A stretch of DNA of 64,000 nt from Stygiobacter sp. (GCA_006218045.1 VBWB01000005.1:124001-188000); one strand, 5' to 3'; positions 19,294 to 28,888 are shown, numbered from the stretch's first letter. Notes: generated by a model from the sequence alone, not told the origin. Numbers and translations: made by a program.

Positions 19294-21176
19294 GGAGCGG
19301 TCCGCTTCGGAATGATCAGCACGGCGGAGCCGTGGCGAATAATGTGTTCGGCCCAGCCCGGAATTCGGTGCACCAAGTGCTCTATCTCGGGAGCAAGTCT
19401 CAAGGTGTGATCATAACCCGTCGTGTGAGCGTGGGGAACGCTGAATCCATAGGAAAAATAAAGGCTCGGCCAGCCCAGCTCGGCCAAAGTGTGCGCAAGG
19501 TCGCCACCTTGGGCCGCGGCAGCCACCCGATCACTGTAGAAATCGTAATCGTTGCTCATGTCCCCGCCGAGGAAATAACGCAGGGTCAGGCCAGGCTCAT
19601 GGTAAAAATACAATACGCGATGGTCGCGGACATTTGCGCTGATGTCGCTGCCCGCTGCCAGGATTTTCCTGGCTATCTGTAGATCGGTGTTGTTGTCGCG
19701 ATAGCTTTCCACCGCGGCCAGGGGGCCATAACGCAGCAGCCAAGCCGACGGGGCCGCCACGGCGACCACCAGCATTGTCACCACGATCGTCGGTGACAAA
19801 CGCGGCGACAAAGGCCACGCGGCGTGCCCAATGTGCGGATTCCAGGCCAAAAGCCGGGCCGGCAACCAGGGAAACAGCAATAATCCCAGGATATACAACT
19901 TGGAAAATTGCACCGACATGCGATAGCCGGTGACCACCTCTACCAGCAAGGGAGCGGTCAGGCACAGCAAGGGGCTTGCGACGATCGACACGCTCTGCCG
20001 ATGCCAGCGGTTTCGACGTGTCCAGGCCAACCAGACACCAGCGATGATCGCCGGCCACAGGGCGCCCAAGGGCAGGCCCAAAAGGGCCGGTTCGGGCAGG
20101 ATGCCCCAGTCGTGCAGGGTGCCGATGACCGTTTGTCCCCAGTCCCGTTCTTTTCCGGCCATGCGCGAGGCGACGGGAAAGAACAGGCCATGATTCCAGA
20201 CCTGCAGCACTTCCTTGGCGGCAAACACGGTGAGAACGGCGCCCAGGCCGAACCAGACCGGAAACGGACGACAGCGGCAATAAAGAAAGCCGGCCAGCAG
20301 GACGACCGCCGCATAGGCCGCGCCGAAATTGCGGCTGAAGACCAGGAAGGTGGCGGCGAAGCCCATCCACAAGGCGGCGCGCTGGCGTCCAGGCATGGCC
20401 GTGGCAAAGGCGGCGATGGCGGTTCCGCCGGTCACGAGGCCGATGTCACCCCAATTATTGCCCATCACCAGGCGGAAGAAGTGACCGTAACGATAAAACA
20501 CCAGCCCCATCACCAGGTAAACGATTAGTCCAGGCCAGCTGTGGCGTACGGTCCAGGCCATGGCCGCCAATGCCGCCATGCATCCGGCGATGACCGCACC
20601 ATTGTAGGCGGCATAAGCATCCAGAGGCAGGAGTACGGCGCCCAGAATGGCCATGCCTTGAACATCCAAGGCGTAATAGAGGGCGCTGCTGAGATAGCTG
20701 ACGCCCAGGTTCATGTCTTCCGGCATGGGGAAAAAGCCGAGATTCAGCGCCGCCCGGGCGTAAAGCGGCGTCCAGCCCTGATAGATGGCGTAGCCGGCGG
20801 AAGGATCGGGGGTCAGGACGGCCATGAGCCAGCACGACCAGCACAGGATGACGATGACCGGAACATAAAGGAAATGGCAGCGTTTGCTGTCCGGAGCGGG
20901 GGCGGGCAGGGCGAGACGGGCGAAAAGGGCGATGGCGACGATGGCGGCCAAGGCCAGCAGTGGAAACAGCCAGAGGGGCGTGGCCAAAGCCCGGCTCAGA
21001 TAAAGAGCCAGATCGGTGCCGCCCATCAGCGTCAGGAAGCCCATGAGGAGTGCCGGGGGACCGCCGAGGCGCATGATCCGTCCGCTGATCAGGGCCGCCG
21101 ACAAAAACAGCGCCGTCCAGGCCAGGGTATCCGCTTGCGGTCGCCCAAGGGCCAGGACCGACAGTAATTCCGTCAT
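19290..21176 (-). CDS. Multi-pass membrane protein, GT-C-like, tandem paralogue 2
   Basis: 628 residues. The start at 21176 (MTELLSV) overlaps the SGNH hydrolase stop by 4 bases; the frame is open for 99 further codons that lie inside that gene and are not real. About twelve hydrophobic segments are followed by a soluble C-terminal domain with RDNNTDLQIAR, YHEPGLTLRYFLGG and the ending VLIIPKR, matching paralogue 1. Together they look like an old tandem duplication with diverged membrane parts. Function unknown; a role in assembling or modifying a lipid-linked glycan is inferred from the neighbours only. Confidence 0.55.
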   Translation of the reverse strand: MTELLSVLALGRPQADTLAWTALFLSAALISGRIMRLGGPPALLMGFLTLMGGTDLALYLSRALATPLWLFPLLALAAIVAIALFARLALPAPAPDSKRCHFLYVPVIVILCWSCWLMAVLTPDPSAGYAIYQGWTPLYARAALNLGFFPMPEDMNLGVSYLSSALYYALDVQGMAILGAVLLPLDAYAAYNGAVIAGCMAALAAMAWTVRHSWPGLIVYLVMGLVFYRYGHFFRLVMGNNWGDIGLVTGGTAIAAFATAMPGRQRAALWMGFAATFLVFSRNFGAAYAAVVLLAGFLYCRCRPFPVWFGLGAVLTVFAAKEVLQVWNHGLFFPVASRMAGKERDWGQTVIGTLHDWGILPEPALLGLPLGALWPAIIAGVWLAWTRRNRWHRQSVSIVASPLLCLTAPLLVEVVTGYRMSVQFSKLYILGLLLFPWLPARLLAWNPHIGHAAWPLSPRLSPTIVVTMLVVAVAAPSAWLLRYGPLAAVESYRDNNTDLQIARKILAAGSDISANVRDHRVLYFYHEPGLTLRYFLGGDMSNDYDFYSDRVAAAAQGGDLAHTLAELGWPSLYFSYGFSVPHAHTTGYDHTLRLAPEIEHLVHRIPGWAEHIIRHGSAVLIIPKRTAP

Positions 21177-22156
21177 CGGCCCGCCTCCCCTGTATCGGGT
21201 AGGGCCAGATGCGACCACAGATAACGGGCGGCCATGTCGTGGCCGTCGGCGTTCCAATGGCCGTCGGTCTGGTAATATCCGGTTTGCAGCAAGCCGGGAG
21301 CCTGCGCCAGGTCGATGAAATCCATGCCGTTCAGTCGCGCGGCTTCCCCCAGGTTGCCAATGACCGCCGGGGCGTTTGGTTCCTCGCCCGGCATGGGGAT
21401 GCGGACCAGAACCACCCGAGCGGTTCCCGCCGCCTTTTTCAATCGCGCCAGCCAGTGCCGGGTCGCCGCCCAACCCTGTTGGCAGGCGCCATCAAGGCGG
21501 CAGGCCAGATGATCGAAACGCCGCGAAACGTTGACACCCATGCGGAACAGGACGAAAGCCGGATCGCTGATCAGATATTCGACCAAGCTGCCCAAGGCGG
21601 GAAGAGGCAGGCGGCGCATGGGTCCGGTGGCGGTGGGGCTGAAGCGGAATTCCTCCGAATTGGCGAGGACGTCGTTTAGGACGAAGCCGACCAGGACGAT
21701 CTGGGGACGCAAGGTCTGGCCCCGGTTTTCCAGAACCATGGTTTCGCGGCGGGTGTCATAGCCGGGAACGCCGGCGTTGACGACCGACAGGCGGCCTTGC
21801 GACAGCCTTTGCAGGCGATGGGGCAGAGCCTGTTCGCCATTGACGCCATGGCCGAAAACGAACGAATCACCCAGAAACAACACGCGTGTGCCGTGGGGAA
21901 TCGCTTCCGGCAGGCGAAAGCCATCGGCATCGGTGCGGATACGAGTGGAAAATTCGGGCGTGTTGAAGGCGATATCCAAATGCGGTTGGAATTCGTATTC
22001 ATTGGCCGCTGAATAACGATAGGCCGTGGTGATCGGCCAGAACGTCGCCAGAAGCATCTCGACGGTCGCCAAGCCCGTCGCCAATAGGACCACCATCATC
22101 GCCAAAGCGGTCAGACGGACCAGGACGGAATAAGGCCGGGTTCTCCCGTCAGTCAT
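21173..22156 (-). CDS. SGNH/GDSL-family hydrolase with N-terminal membrane anchor
   Basis: 327 residues. One hydrophobic segment at about 11-35 (LTALAMMVVLLATGLATVEM) should anchor it so that the rest faces the periplasm. Block I is FLGDSFVFGHG with the nucleophilic Ser near residue 97, a block-III-like segment follows at VNAGVPGYD, and DGHWNADGH near the end gives the Asp/His pair. It resembles AlgX/AlgJ- or DltD-type acyl-handling enzymes of polysaccharide systems, so O-acetylation or de-acetylation is plausible. It overlaps the upstream GT2 gene by 8 bases. Confidence 0.75.
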   Translation of the reverse strand: MTDGRTRPYSVLVRLTALAMMVVLLATGLATVEMLLATFWPITTAYRYSAANEYEFQPHLDIAFNTPEFSTRIRTDADGFRLPEAIPHGTRVLFLGDSFVFGHGVNGEQALPHRLQRLSQGRLSVVNAGVPGYDTRRETMVLENRGQTLRPQIVLVGFVLNDVLANSEEFRFSPTATGPMRRLPLPALGSLVEYLISDPAFVLFRMGVNVSRRFDHLACRLDGACQQGWAATRHWLARLKKAAGTARVVLVRIPMPGEEPNAPAVIGNLGEAARLNGMDFIDLAQAPGLLQTGYYQTDGHWNADGHDMAARYLWSHLALPDTGEAGR

Positions 22157-23063
22157 TCAGGGACCATTCGCCACCACCATGCCGCAACGACGCCACCCGC
22201 AGCATGTCGCCCAAAGTCCCCAGCCCCACCAGCAACGACCCCACCGCCCCGGTTGCGAACCAGTAAAGGGCAATAGCCGAAAGACCGGCCAGATGCAGCA
22301 AAATGGCGGGAAGAGTGAACGCCACCAGCAATCCGATGACCAGCATCAGATAGAACTTCAGGGGATTAAAAAAGGTGATGCCCTGCAAGACCAGTTGCAG
22401 CATGCGGATGGAATCGCGTCCGTGACGAACCTTGCTCTTGCCGGTCCTGGGGAAATACTGCAACGGCACATAGGCGACGAAGTGGCGTTGCCCCAAGGCG
22501 AACACCGTGATGCTGGTGGTGAACGAAAAGGTGTTGCACAGAAAGGGGAAGAACCGTTCCGCCAGGCTTTTCTTGAAGATGCGAAAGCCGCTGTTGGGAT
22601 CGATGATGCTGGCGCCGATCACCAGATTGAGAAAGCCGATCAAGGTGCGGCGCGCCAGCCGCTTGATCGGCTTGTCCATGCTCAGGACGTTCTTGCGGGC
22701 GGCGACGGCCATATCGAAGCCGTCATTCATTTTCTCGACCAACCGCGACAATTCTTCAATTTCATAGGTGCCGTCGGCATCGACAATGCCGACCCAGTGA
22801 TAGCGGGCGGCACGGATACCGCTTTTGATGGCGCTGCCATAGCCGATATTGACGGGATGCGAAACGACTCTGACACCTTCGACGCTTTCCGCCTGGGTGC
22901 GGGTCGCATCGCGCGAACCATCGTTGACGACGATGATTTCCCACTTCATATCCAGGCCGGACAGAGCGGCGCGCAGACGCTGGAGGGTCGAGACGATCGC
23001 CCCTTCCTCATTATAGGCGGGGACGACCCAGCTGAGGCCCGGAGATGCGGTTAACTCGGACAC
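22149..23063 (-). CDS. Glycosyltransferase family 2, polyprenyl-phosphate sugar synthase type
   Basis: 304 residues from a GTG at 23063 that overlaps the asparagine synthase end by 13 bases; an in-frame extension to 23108 would lie in that gene. WVVPAYNEEG near residue 14, VVNDGSRD and the DxD in GIVDADGTYE mark the GT-A fold of DPM1/ArnC-like enzymes. Two C-terminal hydrophobic segments at about 225-290 anchor it in the inner membrane. Such enzymes make a polyprenyl-phosphate-linked sugar used as donor by GT-C proteins, which fits the two multi-pass proteins just downstream. Confidence 0.82.
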   Translation of the reverse strand: MSELTASPGLSWVVPAYNEEGAIVSTLQRLRAALSGLDMKWEIIVVNDGSRDATRTQAESVEGVRVVSHPVNIGYGSAIKSGIRAARYHWVGIVDADGTYEIEELSRLVEKMNDGFDMAVAARKNVLSMDKPIKRLARRTLIGFLNLVIGASIIDPNSGFRIFKKSLAERFFPFLCNTFSFTTSITVFALGQRHFVAYVPLQYFPRTGKSKVRHGRDSIRMLQLVLQGITFFNPLKFYLMLVIGLLVAFTLPAILLHLAGLSAIALYWFATGAVGSLLVGLGTLGDMLRVASLRHGGGEWSLND

Positions 23064-24940
23064 GGCCAATTCCCATCGCGGCGATAGTGGAAATAATTGT
23101 CGAACCAAAAGCCGAGGGCGGTCAAGGCGAAGCCCTTATAGGTGATGTCCTCGGCCTTATCGTCCAGACGGAACTCTTGCCGGAAAATTCCGTTGGGATC
23201 AAGTCCGGGAAGGATTGGGGTGGCAATCTGACGGGTGGGTGAACCAAAACCTTGTTTGCGCCGCCGCAGGATCGTGGGGGGCAGCAGCGGCGCCATGGTA
23301 TCGCGCAACACCACCTTTTGCCGGCGTCCGGCCATCTTCGCCTTGGCTTCCAGCCGGGTGACGAACTCCACCAGTCGGTGGTCGAGAAAAGGCGAGCGGA
23401 CTTCCAAGCCCCAGGCCATGCTCATGCGATCGGCTTTGACCAGGATGTCGTCCTGCAACCAGGTTTTGGCATCCACATAAAGGGCGCGATCCAGGAAGCC
23501 AGCCCCCTTCACCGCCTGGAAATGGTCATGGAAAGTGTCATAGGGATCATAGCCGTCCAGGGCGGCGACGGCATCGGCGGAAAAAATCCGCCGCTTTTCC
23601 GGCTCCGAGAACACCACCCGCCACCAATAATGGGCGCGCTCCGGCGACAGCCCCCGCCCCGCCAGGAACTGACGCAGCTTGTAATCGAAGGAAAGCTTGC
23701 GATAGCTGGGCCGCAACAGCCGCCGGGCCGCCCCGTCCAGGCCGGCCTGAACCCAGGCGGGAAGCCGGGCATAGCGCCCATACAGCACATCGGCGCGGTG
23801 GGTGGGATAGCCGGCCAGGATCTCATCGGCGCCGTCCCCGCTCAGCGCCACCGTCACCGCCCCCCTGGCCACTTGGTTGAGGCGGAAGGTGGGAAGCAGC
23901 GAGGTGTCGGCGAAGGGTTCGCCGCAATGCCAAAGCGCCCGCGCCAGATCACCGTCATTGGCGGGATCGACCATCAATTCACCGATCCGGATGCCCAGAT
24001 GGGCGGCGGTCTGATGGGCAAAGGCGCGTTCATCGAAACTGGATTGACGGAATCCGGCGACGAACGCTTGTTGCGACGCCCCGGCACGGGCGGCGGTGGC
24101 CGCCACCGCCGACGAATCCAGCCCTCCCGACAGGAAGGTGCCCAACGGGACATCGGCTTCCAGTCGGCAACTGACCGCCTGATGCAGCAAATGGGCGAAT
24201 TCCTCACGCGCCTTGGCGTCGTACTCGATGCGCGGGGCCAGGGCGTGCTGGGCCAAATCCCAATATTGCCATGATCGCCACTGGCCGCTATCCACGTCGA
24301 AACTGGCGGCGTGGCCGGCGGGCAGGCGGCTGATATTGGCGAAGATGCTCTTGGGGGTCTGAATATAGCCCAAGGACAGGAAGTCGCTGAGGCTGCGCAG
24401 ATCGATGTCGGCACCGCGTCTGATCGGGTCCAGCGGCAACAGCGCGGTCGGTTCCGAGGCGAACGCCAGAAACCGATCCTGGCGGTGAATATAGAGCGGC
24501 TTCTTACCCAATCGATCGCGGGCCAGGAACAGCCGGTGCCGCGATGGCTGCCAGATGGCGAAGGCGAACATGCCGACCAGATGATCCAGGCAGTCATCCC
24601 CCCAATGCTCGAAGGCGGCCAGCAACACCTCGGTGTCCGAGCGGGTCTGGAAAACCCGGCCATGGCCTTGCAATACGTGGCGCAACTGCGCGTGGTTGTA
24701 GATCTCGCCGTTGAAAACCACCACCGCCCCCGACGGACCGGTCATGGGCTGGGCGGCGGCATCGGTCAAATCAATCACCGCCAGGCGGCGATGGGCCAGA
24801 TGGATGCCGATTTGATCGTCATGCCACAGCCCCTGGCCGTCGGGACCGCGATGGGCCAGGGCGGCGGCCATGGCGGCAAGGACCGGACGGGGGGCGGCGA
24901 CCCGCTGACCGGAATCGGCGAAGCCGGCAATCCCGCACAT
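23051..24940 (-). CDS. asnB: Asparagine synthase (glutamine-hydrolysing)
   Basis: 629 residues. The glutaminase domain starts MCGIAGF, so Cys2 is the nucleophile after Met removal; RGPDGQG and NGEIYNH follow. The synthetase domain has LSGGLDSSAVA (PPi loop) near residue 262 and further ATP-binding sequence. It makes amide from glutamine and ATP on aspartate or, in glycan clusters, on a uronic acid carboxyl group. The start overlaps the upstream radical SAM stop (TGATG). Symbol is by family; biosynthetic asparagine formation versus glycan amidation cannot be told apart here. Confidence 0.85.
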   Translation of the reverse strand: MCGIAGFADSGQRVAAPRPVLAAMAAALAHRGPDGQGLWHDDQIGIHLAHRRLAVIDLTDAAAQPMTGPSGAVVVFNGEIYNHAQLRHVLQGHGRVFQTRSDTEVLLAAFEHWGDDCLDHLVGMFAFAIWQPSRHRLFLARDRLGKKPLYIHRQDRFLAFASEPTALLPLDPIRRGADIDLRSLSDFLSLGYIQTPKSIFANISRLPAGHAASFDVDSGQWRSWQYWDLAQHALAPRIEYDAKAREEFAHLLHQAVSCRLEADVPLGTFLSGGLDSSAVAATAARAGASQQAFVAGFRQSSFDERAFAHQTAAHLGIRIGELMVDPANDGDLARALWHCGEPFADTSLLPTFRLNQVARGAVTVALSGDGADEILAGYPTHRADVLYGRYARLPAWVQAGLDGAARRLLRPSYRKLSFDYKLRQFLAGRGLSPERAHYWWRVVFSEPEKRRIFSADAVAALDGYDPYDTFHDHFQAVKGAGFLDRALYVDAKTWLQDDILVKADRMSMAWGLEVRSPFLDHRLVEFVTRLEAKAKMAGRRQKVVLRDTMAPLLPPTILRRRKQGFGSPTRQIATPILPGLDPNGIFRQEFRLDDKAEDITYKGFALTALGFWFDNYFHYRRDGNWPCPS

Positions 24941-26469
24941 CAGCTGGTTTTCTCGGCCCTGGTCAAAAACCGGGTGGCCCAACGGTACAGACGGTATTCG
25001 ATCAGGCCGAAGCTGATGCTGTGCCGCAGGCGGAACAGGGCGAACGGGCGATACAGCCGATTGGCCAACCGCGCCAGTTTGAAGAAGGTGGTCTTGCCGG
25101 TGGTCAGGCGCGCGACCTTGTTGTCGATGAAATAAGAGGCGATCAGCATCAGATTGAACATGCGCTCGACGCCGGGTTCATACCAACCGGCCTTGGCGCT
25201 GGCCTCGACCTCGATATTGGCCCATTCGGACAGGGTTCCGGGCATCTGGTAGCCCCATTGCTTGGACGCCACCTCGTGCAGTTCCGTTCCCGGCAGCGGG
25301 CGGAACTTGTTGGGCGGGAAGATGATGCAATTGGGGTGGTCCTTGACCAATTGCAGCATCAATTGCCCGGTCTGCTTGAGCTCGGCCAGGGTTTCGGTGG
25401 GGACGCCCATGATGAAGTTGTAGGCGGCGGTGATCTGCGGGTGACGGGCCAGCTTTCGGTTGACCTCGATGATGTCCTGAACGGTGCAATCCTTGCGGAT
25501 CAGTTGCAGGATGCGATCCGACCCGCATTCCGCCCCGATATGCAAGATATCGGTGCCGGCGGCGGCCAGCTTGTCGAGAAAGCCGTCGGTCATCCGTTTC
25601 AACTCGTTGATACGGGCGCCGCGGAACCCCAGCTTCACCGGCAATCCACGCCGGGTGATCTCGTCGATGATGTTTTCCACATGCGACAGCTTGGGGAAAC
25701 TGTCGTCGTCGATGAAATAGATGAAATTGGCGCTGTAGGTCTCGACCACATACTGGATATGGTCGACCACGTCCTTGGCATCCAGCGGCACCCATTTCTT
25801 GCCCTTGATCGATGAGTACTGGGCGGGAGAGCTGCAGAACGAGCATTTATAGGGACAGCCCAGGGCGCTATACATGGAGAAAATCCGCTGATCGGATTCC
25901 AGTTGCCCATAGACCGAATAATCCTCGATCAGATGATAGGGGATGTCGCGGTAATCGATGTATTCAAACTGGGTTTCAACGGCGACATTGCGTCTGATGG
26001 CACCGTCCTGGCGCCAGGAAATGCCGGGGATTTCCGTGGGTGGGACGCCCTCGGCCAGACAGTGGACCAAGGCGTCGAAGCTTTCGGCGGCATAGCCGGA
26101 CACCACGTAATCGCAGCTCCACTCATCACCCAGGATGCTTTCAGGATAGAAAGTGGCGTGCGGACCACCCCAAACCACCGGCATGGCCGGGTCCAGCGAT
26201 TTGGCGAAACGTCCGATTTCAATGGCATGGCTGATGGGGCGACCGGACATGACGCTGATGCCCAGGCAGAAGATGCCGGTTTCCGTGCTGATGGCCGTCA
26301 GCCGCTCGCGCCAATCCTCGTGCACGCGGGTATCGACGACGCGCACGTCCCAGCCGGATTTGATCACTTCAGAGGCGACGTAAAGCAGCGACAGGGGCAT
26401 GTGTCGGACGTAATTTCCGGAAAAACCCTGTTGCGGATACACAAGAACGATGGTTCGCCGCTGTTCCAT
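24940..26469 (-). CDS. B12-binding domain radical SAM protein
   Basis: 509 residues. A cobalamin-domain-like N-terminus (LSLLYVASEVIKSGWDV, VVWGGPHATFYPE) is followed by C-x3-C-x2-C at about residues 205-212 (GCPYKCSFC) and IDDDSF and GAECGSD further on. The start at 26469 is at MEQRRT; ten upstream codons to 26499 are not family-like. It is the promoter-proximal gene of the leftward train that ends at 14208. The closest family feel is the hopanoid/P-methylase-like class, but the substrate is unknown and may be a lipid or glycan made by the cluster. Confidence 0.8.
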   Translation of the reverse strand: MEQRRTIVLVYPQQGFSGNYVRHMPLSLLYVASEVIKSGWDVRVVDTRVHEDWRERLTAISTETGIFCLGISVMSGRPISHAIEIGRFAKSLDPAMPVVWGGPHATFYPESILGDEWSCDYVVSGYAAESFDALVHCLAEGVPPTEIPGISWRQDGAIRRNVAVETQFEYIDYRDIPYHLIEDYSVYGQLESDQRIFSMYSALGCPYKCSFCSSPAQYSSIKGKKWVPLDAKDVVDHIQYVVETYSANFIYFIDDDSFPKLSHVENIIDEITRRGLPVKLGFRGARINELKRMTDGFLDKLAAAGTDILHIGAECGSDRILQLIRKDCTVQDIIEVNRKLARHPQITAAYNFIMGVPTETLAELKQTGQLMLQLVKDHPNCIIFPPNKFRPLPGTELHEVASKQWGYQMPGTLSEWANIEVEASAKAGWYEPGVERMFNLMLIASYFIDNKVARLTTGKTTFFKLARLANRLYRPFALFRLRHSISFGLIEYRLYRWATRFLTRAEKTS

Positions 26470-26686
26470 GAATAACCAGCCGATCCTGTCTCGGTTCATG
26501 ACGTGACGATTGAAGCATTAGCGCAAGCGCGCCTTTGATGCCAAGCGTGGAATGGAATGCGTGCATATTTTGTGGTTATTATGCGCGATCACTCGTCCTT
26601 CCCGTCACGCCCGCATTTGGTCAAGATTGTTGCATTCCCCTGATCATCGCGGTTAAGTCTGGCAAGAATTCTCGTGGATTTGGCCA
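26470..26686. promoter_or_regulatory. Divergent intergenic region between two operons
   Basis: 217 bases lie between the leftward radical SAM gene and the rightward deacetylase gene. The middle (about 26565-26600) is AT-richer than the rest and may hold divergent promoters, but no clean -35/-10 pair stands out and no small gene is seen. Confidence 0.35.
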
Positions 26687-27436
26687 ATGAATTATTTCAA
26701 TAACCATGGCGTTGCCGCTCTGCTGCGCCATGCCGCCTCCGTCGCCGCGGTTTTCCCGCTGCGGGCCTGGACGGCACAGCCCGGTGTGATCTTGCGCCAT
26801 GATGTGGATTTGGACGTTCAGGCCGCCTACGCGTTTTCGCGGTTGGTGGCGGAATGCGGAATTCGCTCCACCTTCTTCTTTCTGGTCACCGCCGAGACTT
26901 ACAACGTCAACGCCGCGCCGGCGCGGCGGATGTTGCGGGCCATGGCCGATGATGGTTTTGAAGTGGCCCTGCATTTCGATCCCCAGGTCTACCCGGAAGC
27001 CGATGCGGCCCTGTTGGCGCGTCATGCCAGGACGGAAGGCGACATTCTGGCCGACATCATCGGTGGGCCGGTGACATCAATCAGTCTGCATAATCCGTCG
27101 GTGCACGGCAGTTTCATGCTGCTGGACGGCTGGAACAATGCCTACGATCCGGCCATTTTTGGCCCCGACCGCTATCTGTCGGATTCGCGCATGCGGTTTC
27201 GGTCCGATCCTTTGGCTTTCGTCGCCCAGGGGGCGGAGCGGATCGTCCAGTTGCTGCTGCATCCGCTGCATTACAGCCAAAGCGGCGGACCTTATCCGCT
27301 GCCCATGCTGAACTACCTGGAACGCCAGACCCGCATGGTCGATACCATGTTCCGCGTCAATTCCGAATATCAGGACCGTGTTGGGGACCGTTTGTTGGGT
27401 GCCTTGACCGATGCCGTACCGCACTGGAAGCTTTAA
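26687..27436 (+). CDS. Polysaccharide deacetylase-like protein
   Basis: 249 residues. ILRHDVDLDV near residue 37 carries the HD pair expected for a metal site, then RSTFFF, ALHFDPQVY and SLHNPS near 133. This matches the NodB-like superfamily, variant type, without a signal peptide. It may deacetylate a nucleotide- or lipid-linked amino sugar. It is followed after 4 bases by a lipid-linked GT2, so the two are probably coupled in one step. Confidence 0.72.
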   Translation: MNYFNNHGVAALLRHAASVAAVFPLRAWTAQPGVILRHDVDLDVQAAYAFSRLVAECGIRSTFFFLVTAETYNVNAAPARRMLRAMADDGFEVALHFDPQVYPEADAALLARHARTEGDILADIIGGPVTSISLHNPSVHGSFMLLDGWNNAYDPAIFGPDRYLSDSRMRFRSDPLAFVAQGAERIVQLLLHPLHYSQSGGPYPLPMLNYLERQTRMVDTMFRVNSEYQDRVGDRLLGALTDAVPHWKL

Positions 27437-27440
27437 GCCG

Positions 27441-28391
27441 ATGAAACTGTCCATCGTCACCCCCGCCTTCCGCGAGGCGCGTAATCTGCCGGTGATGTAC
27501 GACCGCCTGAAGGCGGTGTGCGACGGCGCCGGCCTGGATTGGGAATGGGTGATCGTCGATGACCATTCCCCCGACGACACTTTCGCCGTCACCCACGAAC
27601 TGGCCGAGCGTGATCCGCGCGTGCGCGGCATGCGCCTGTCGCGCAATTTCGGCAGTCACGCCGCCATTTCCTGCGGTTTGGCGGCGTCATTGGGCGATGC
27701 GGCGGTGATCATGGCCGGCGATCTGCAAGATCCGCCCGAGACCATTCCCCAATTGCTGGAACAATGGCGGCAGGGCAACCAGATCGTCTGGGCGGTACGG
27801 GCCGGCCACGCCGATCAAAGCTCGACCCGGTTGTTTCCACGGCTTTATTGGTGGCTGATGCGCCATGTGGCCGGGCTGAAGGATACGCCGGCCATGGGAG
27901 CGGATTTTTTCCTGATGGATCGGGTGGCGGTGGATGCCTTCGCCCAGTTCGGCGAACGCAATGTCAGCATCCTGGCGCTGGTGCAGTGGATGGGGTTTCG
28001 GCAAACCCACATCGAATACGTCAAGGAAGCCCGTCTGCATGGCGTTTCGGGCTGGAGCCTCTCCAAGAAGATAAAGCTGGTCATCGATTCCATGACCTCG
28101 TTCTCGTATGTGCCGATCCGGGCCATGTCGACCATCGGCATCGGTGTGGCCCTGATCGGTTTTTTCTATGCCCTGTACATCTTGGCGGCGGCCTTGGTCG
28201 AGCGTTCGGTGCCGGGCTATCCGTCGTTGATGGTGGCGCTGTTGATCCTCAGCGGCTTGCAGATGGTCATGCTGGGGGTTTTGGGCGAATACATGTGGCG
28301 CAGCTATGACGAATCGCGCCGCCGTCCCCGCTGGCTTGTCGAGCGTGCGGTCGGGCGTCTGCCCGATTCCGGCACGCCGCCTCAGGGCTGA
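27441..28391 (+). CDS. Glycosyltransferase family 2 (GtrB/ArnC-like, membrane anchored)
   Basis: 316 residues. Start at 27441 (MKLSIVTPAF). The GT-A fold shows VTPAFREA, DDHSPDD and MAGDLQDPPE with the DxD near residue 96. Two hydrophobic segments at about 228-255 and 262-285 anchor it to the inner membrane. Members load a sugar onto undecaprenyl phosphate for later transfer by membrane glycosyltransferases. Its 3' end overlaps the leftward acetyltransferase by 10 bases, tail to tail. Confidence 0.84.
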   Translation: MKLSIVTPAFREARNLPVMYDRLKAVCDGAGLDWEWVIVDDHSPDDTFAVTHELAERDPRVRGMRLSRNFGSHAAISCGLAASLGDAAVIMAGDLQDPPETIPQLLEQWRQGNQIVWAVRAGHADQSSTRLFPRLYWWLMRHVAGLKDTPAMGADFFLMDRVAVDAFAQFGERNVSILALVQWMGFRQTHIEYVKEARLHGVSGWSLSKKIKLVIDSMTSFSYVPIRAMSTIGIGVALIGFFYALYILAAALVERSVPGYPSLMVALLILSGLQMVMLGVLGEYMWRSYDESRRRPRWLVERAVGRLPDSGTPPQG

Positions 28392-28888
28392 ATACGGGCC
28401 GGCGCGCCCCAGGCCCGCGCCCCGGCGGGAATGTCGCGGTTGACCAGGGACATGGCCCCGATCACCGCCTTGCCGCCGATGCTCACCCCTTTGGACACCA
28501 CGCTGTTGGGGCCGATATAGACGCCCGAGCCGATGCACACCGGGGCCGTGTCGATGGGATCCACTCCCAGGCTGGTGTTGCGCCGCACGGTGTCGTGGGT
28601 ATAAAGCTGGACGCCGGCACTGATGGAACACCAGTCGCCGATGATCAGCGGGCCGCCGCTGCCGTCCAAGATGCAGTTGGGGCCGATCCAGGTGTTTTCA
28701 CCCACCCGCACGTCGCCCAGGATCAACACGTTGTCATAGCACGACGATCCGGCGCCGAAGCCGTAGGAACGGGCAATCTCCCAGCGATCGGTCAGCAGAT
28801 CGCCCAACGGCACCCGGCGGTCGTATTTCGACCGCATCTCGGCACTCAGCCGTCGATAAAGCGCCTGAAGGGTGGACAGCAGGTCCAC
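28382..28888 (-). CDS. Hexapeptide-repeat acetyltransferase
   Basis: 168 residues with left-handed beta-helix repeats (VGENTWIGPNCILDG, SISAGVQLYTHD, IGPNSVVSKGVSIGG) and the catalytic-type His in LYTHDT. Such enzymes use acetyl-CoA to O- or N-acetylate sugars. Start is a GTG 4 bases after the upstream acetyltransferase stop. It is the last gene of the leftward aminotransferase-acetyltransferase unit. Which acetylation it does is unknown. Confidence 0.8.
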   Translation of the reverse strand: MDLLSTLQALYRRLSAEMRSKYDRRVPLGDLLTDRWEIARSYGFGAGSSCYDNVLILGDVRVGENTWIGPNCILDGSGGPLIIGDWCSISAGVQLYTHDTVRRNTSLGVDPIDTAPVCIGSGVYIGPNSVVSKGVSIGGKAVIGAMSLVNRDIPAGARAWGAPARIQP

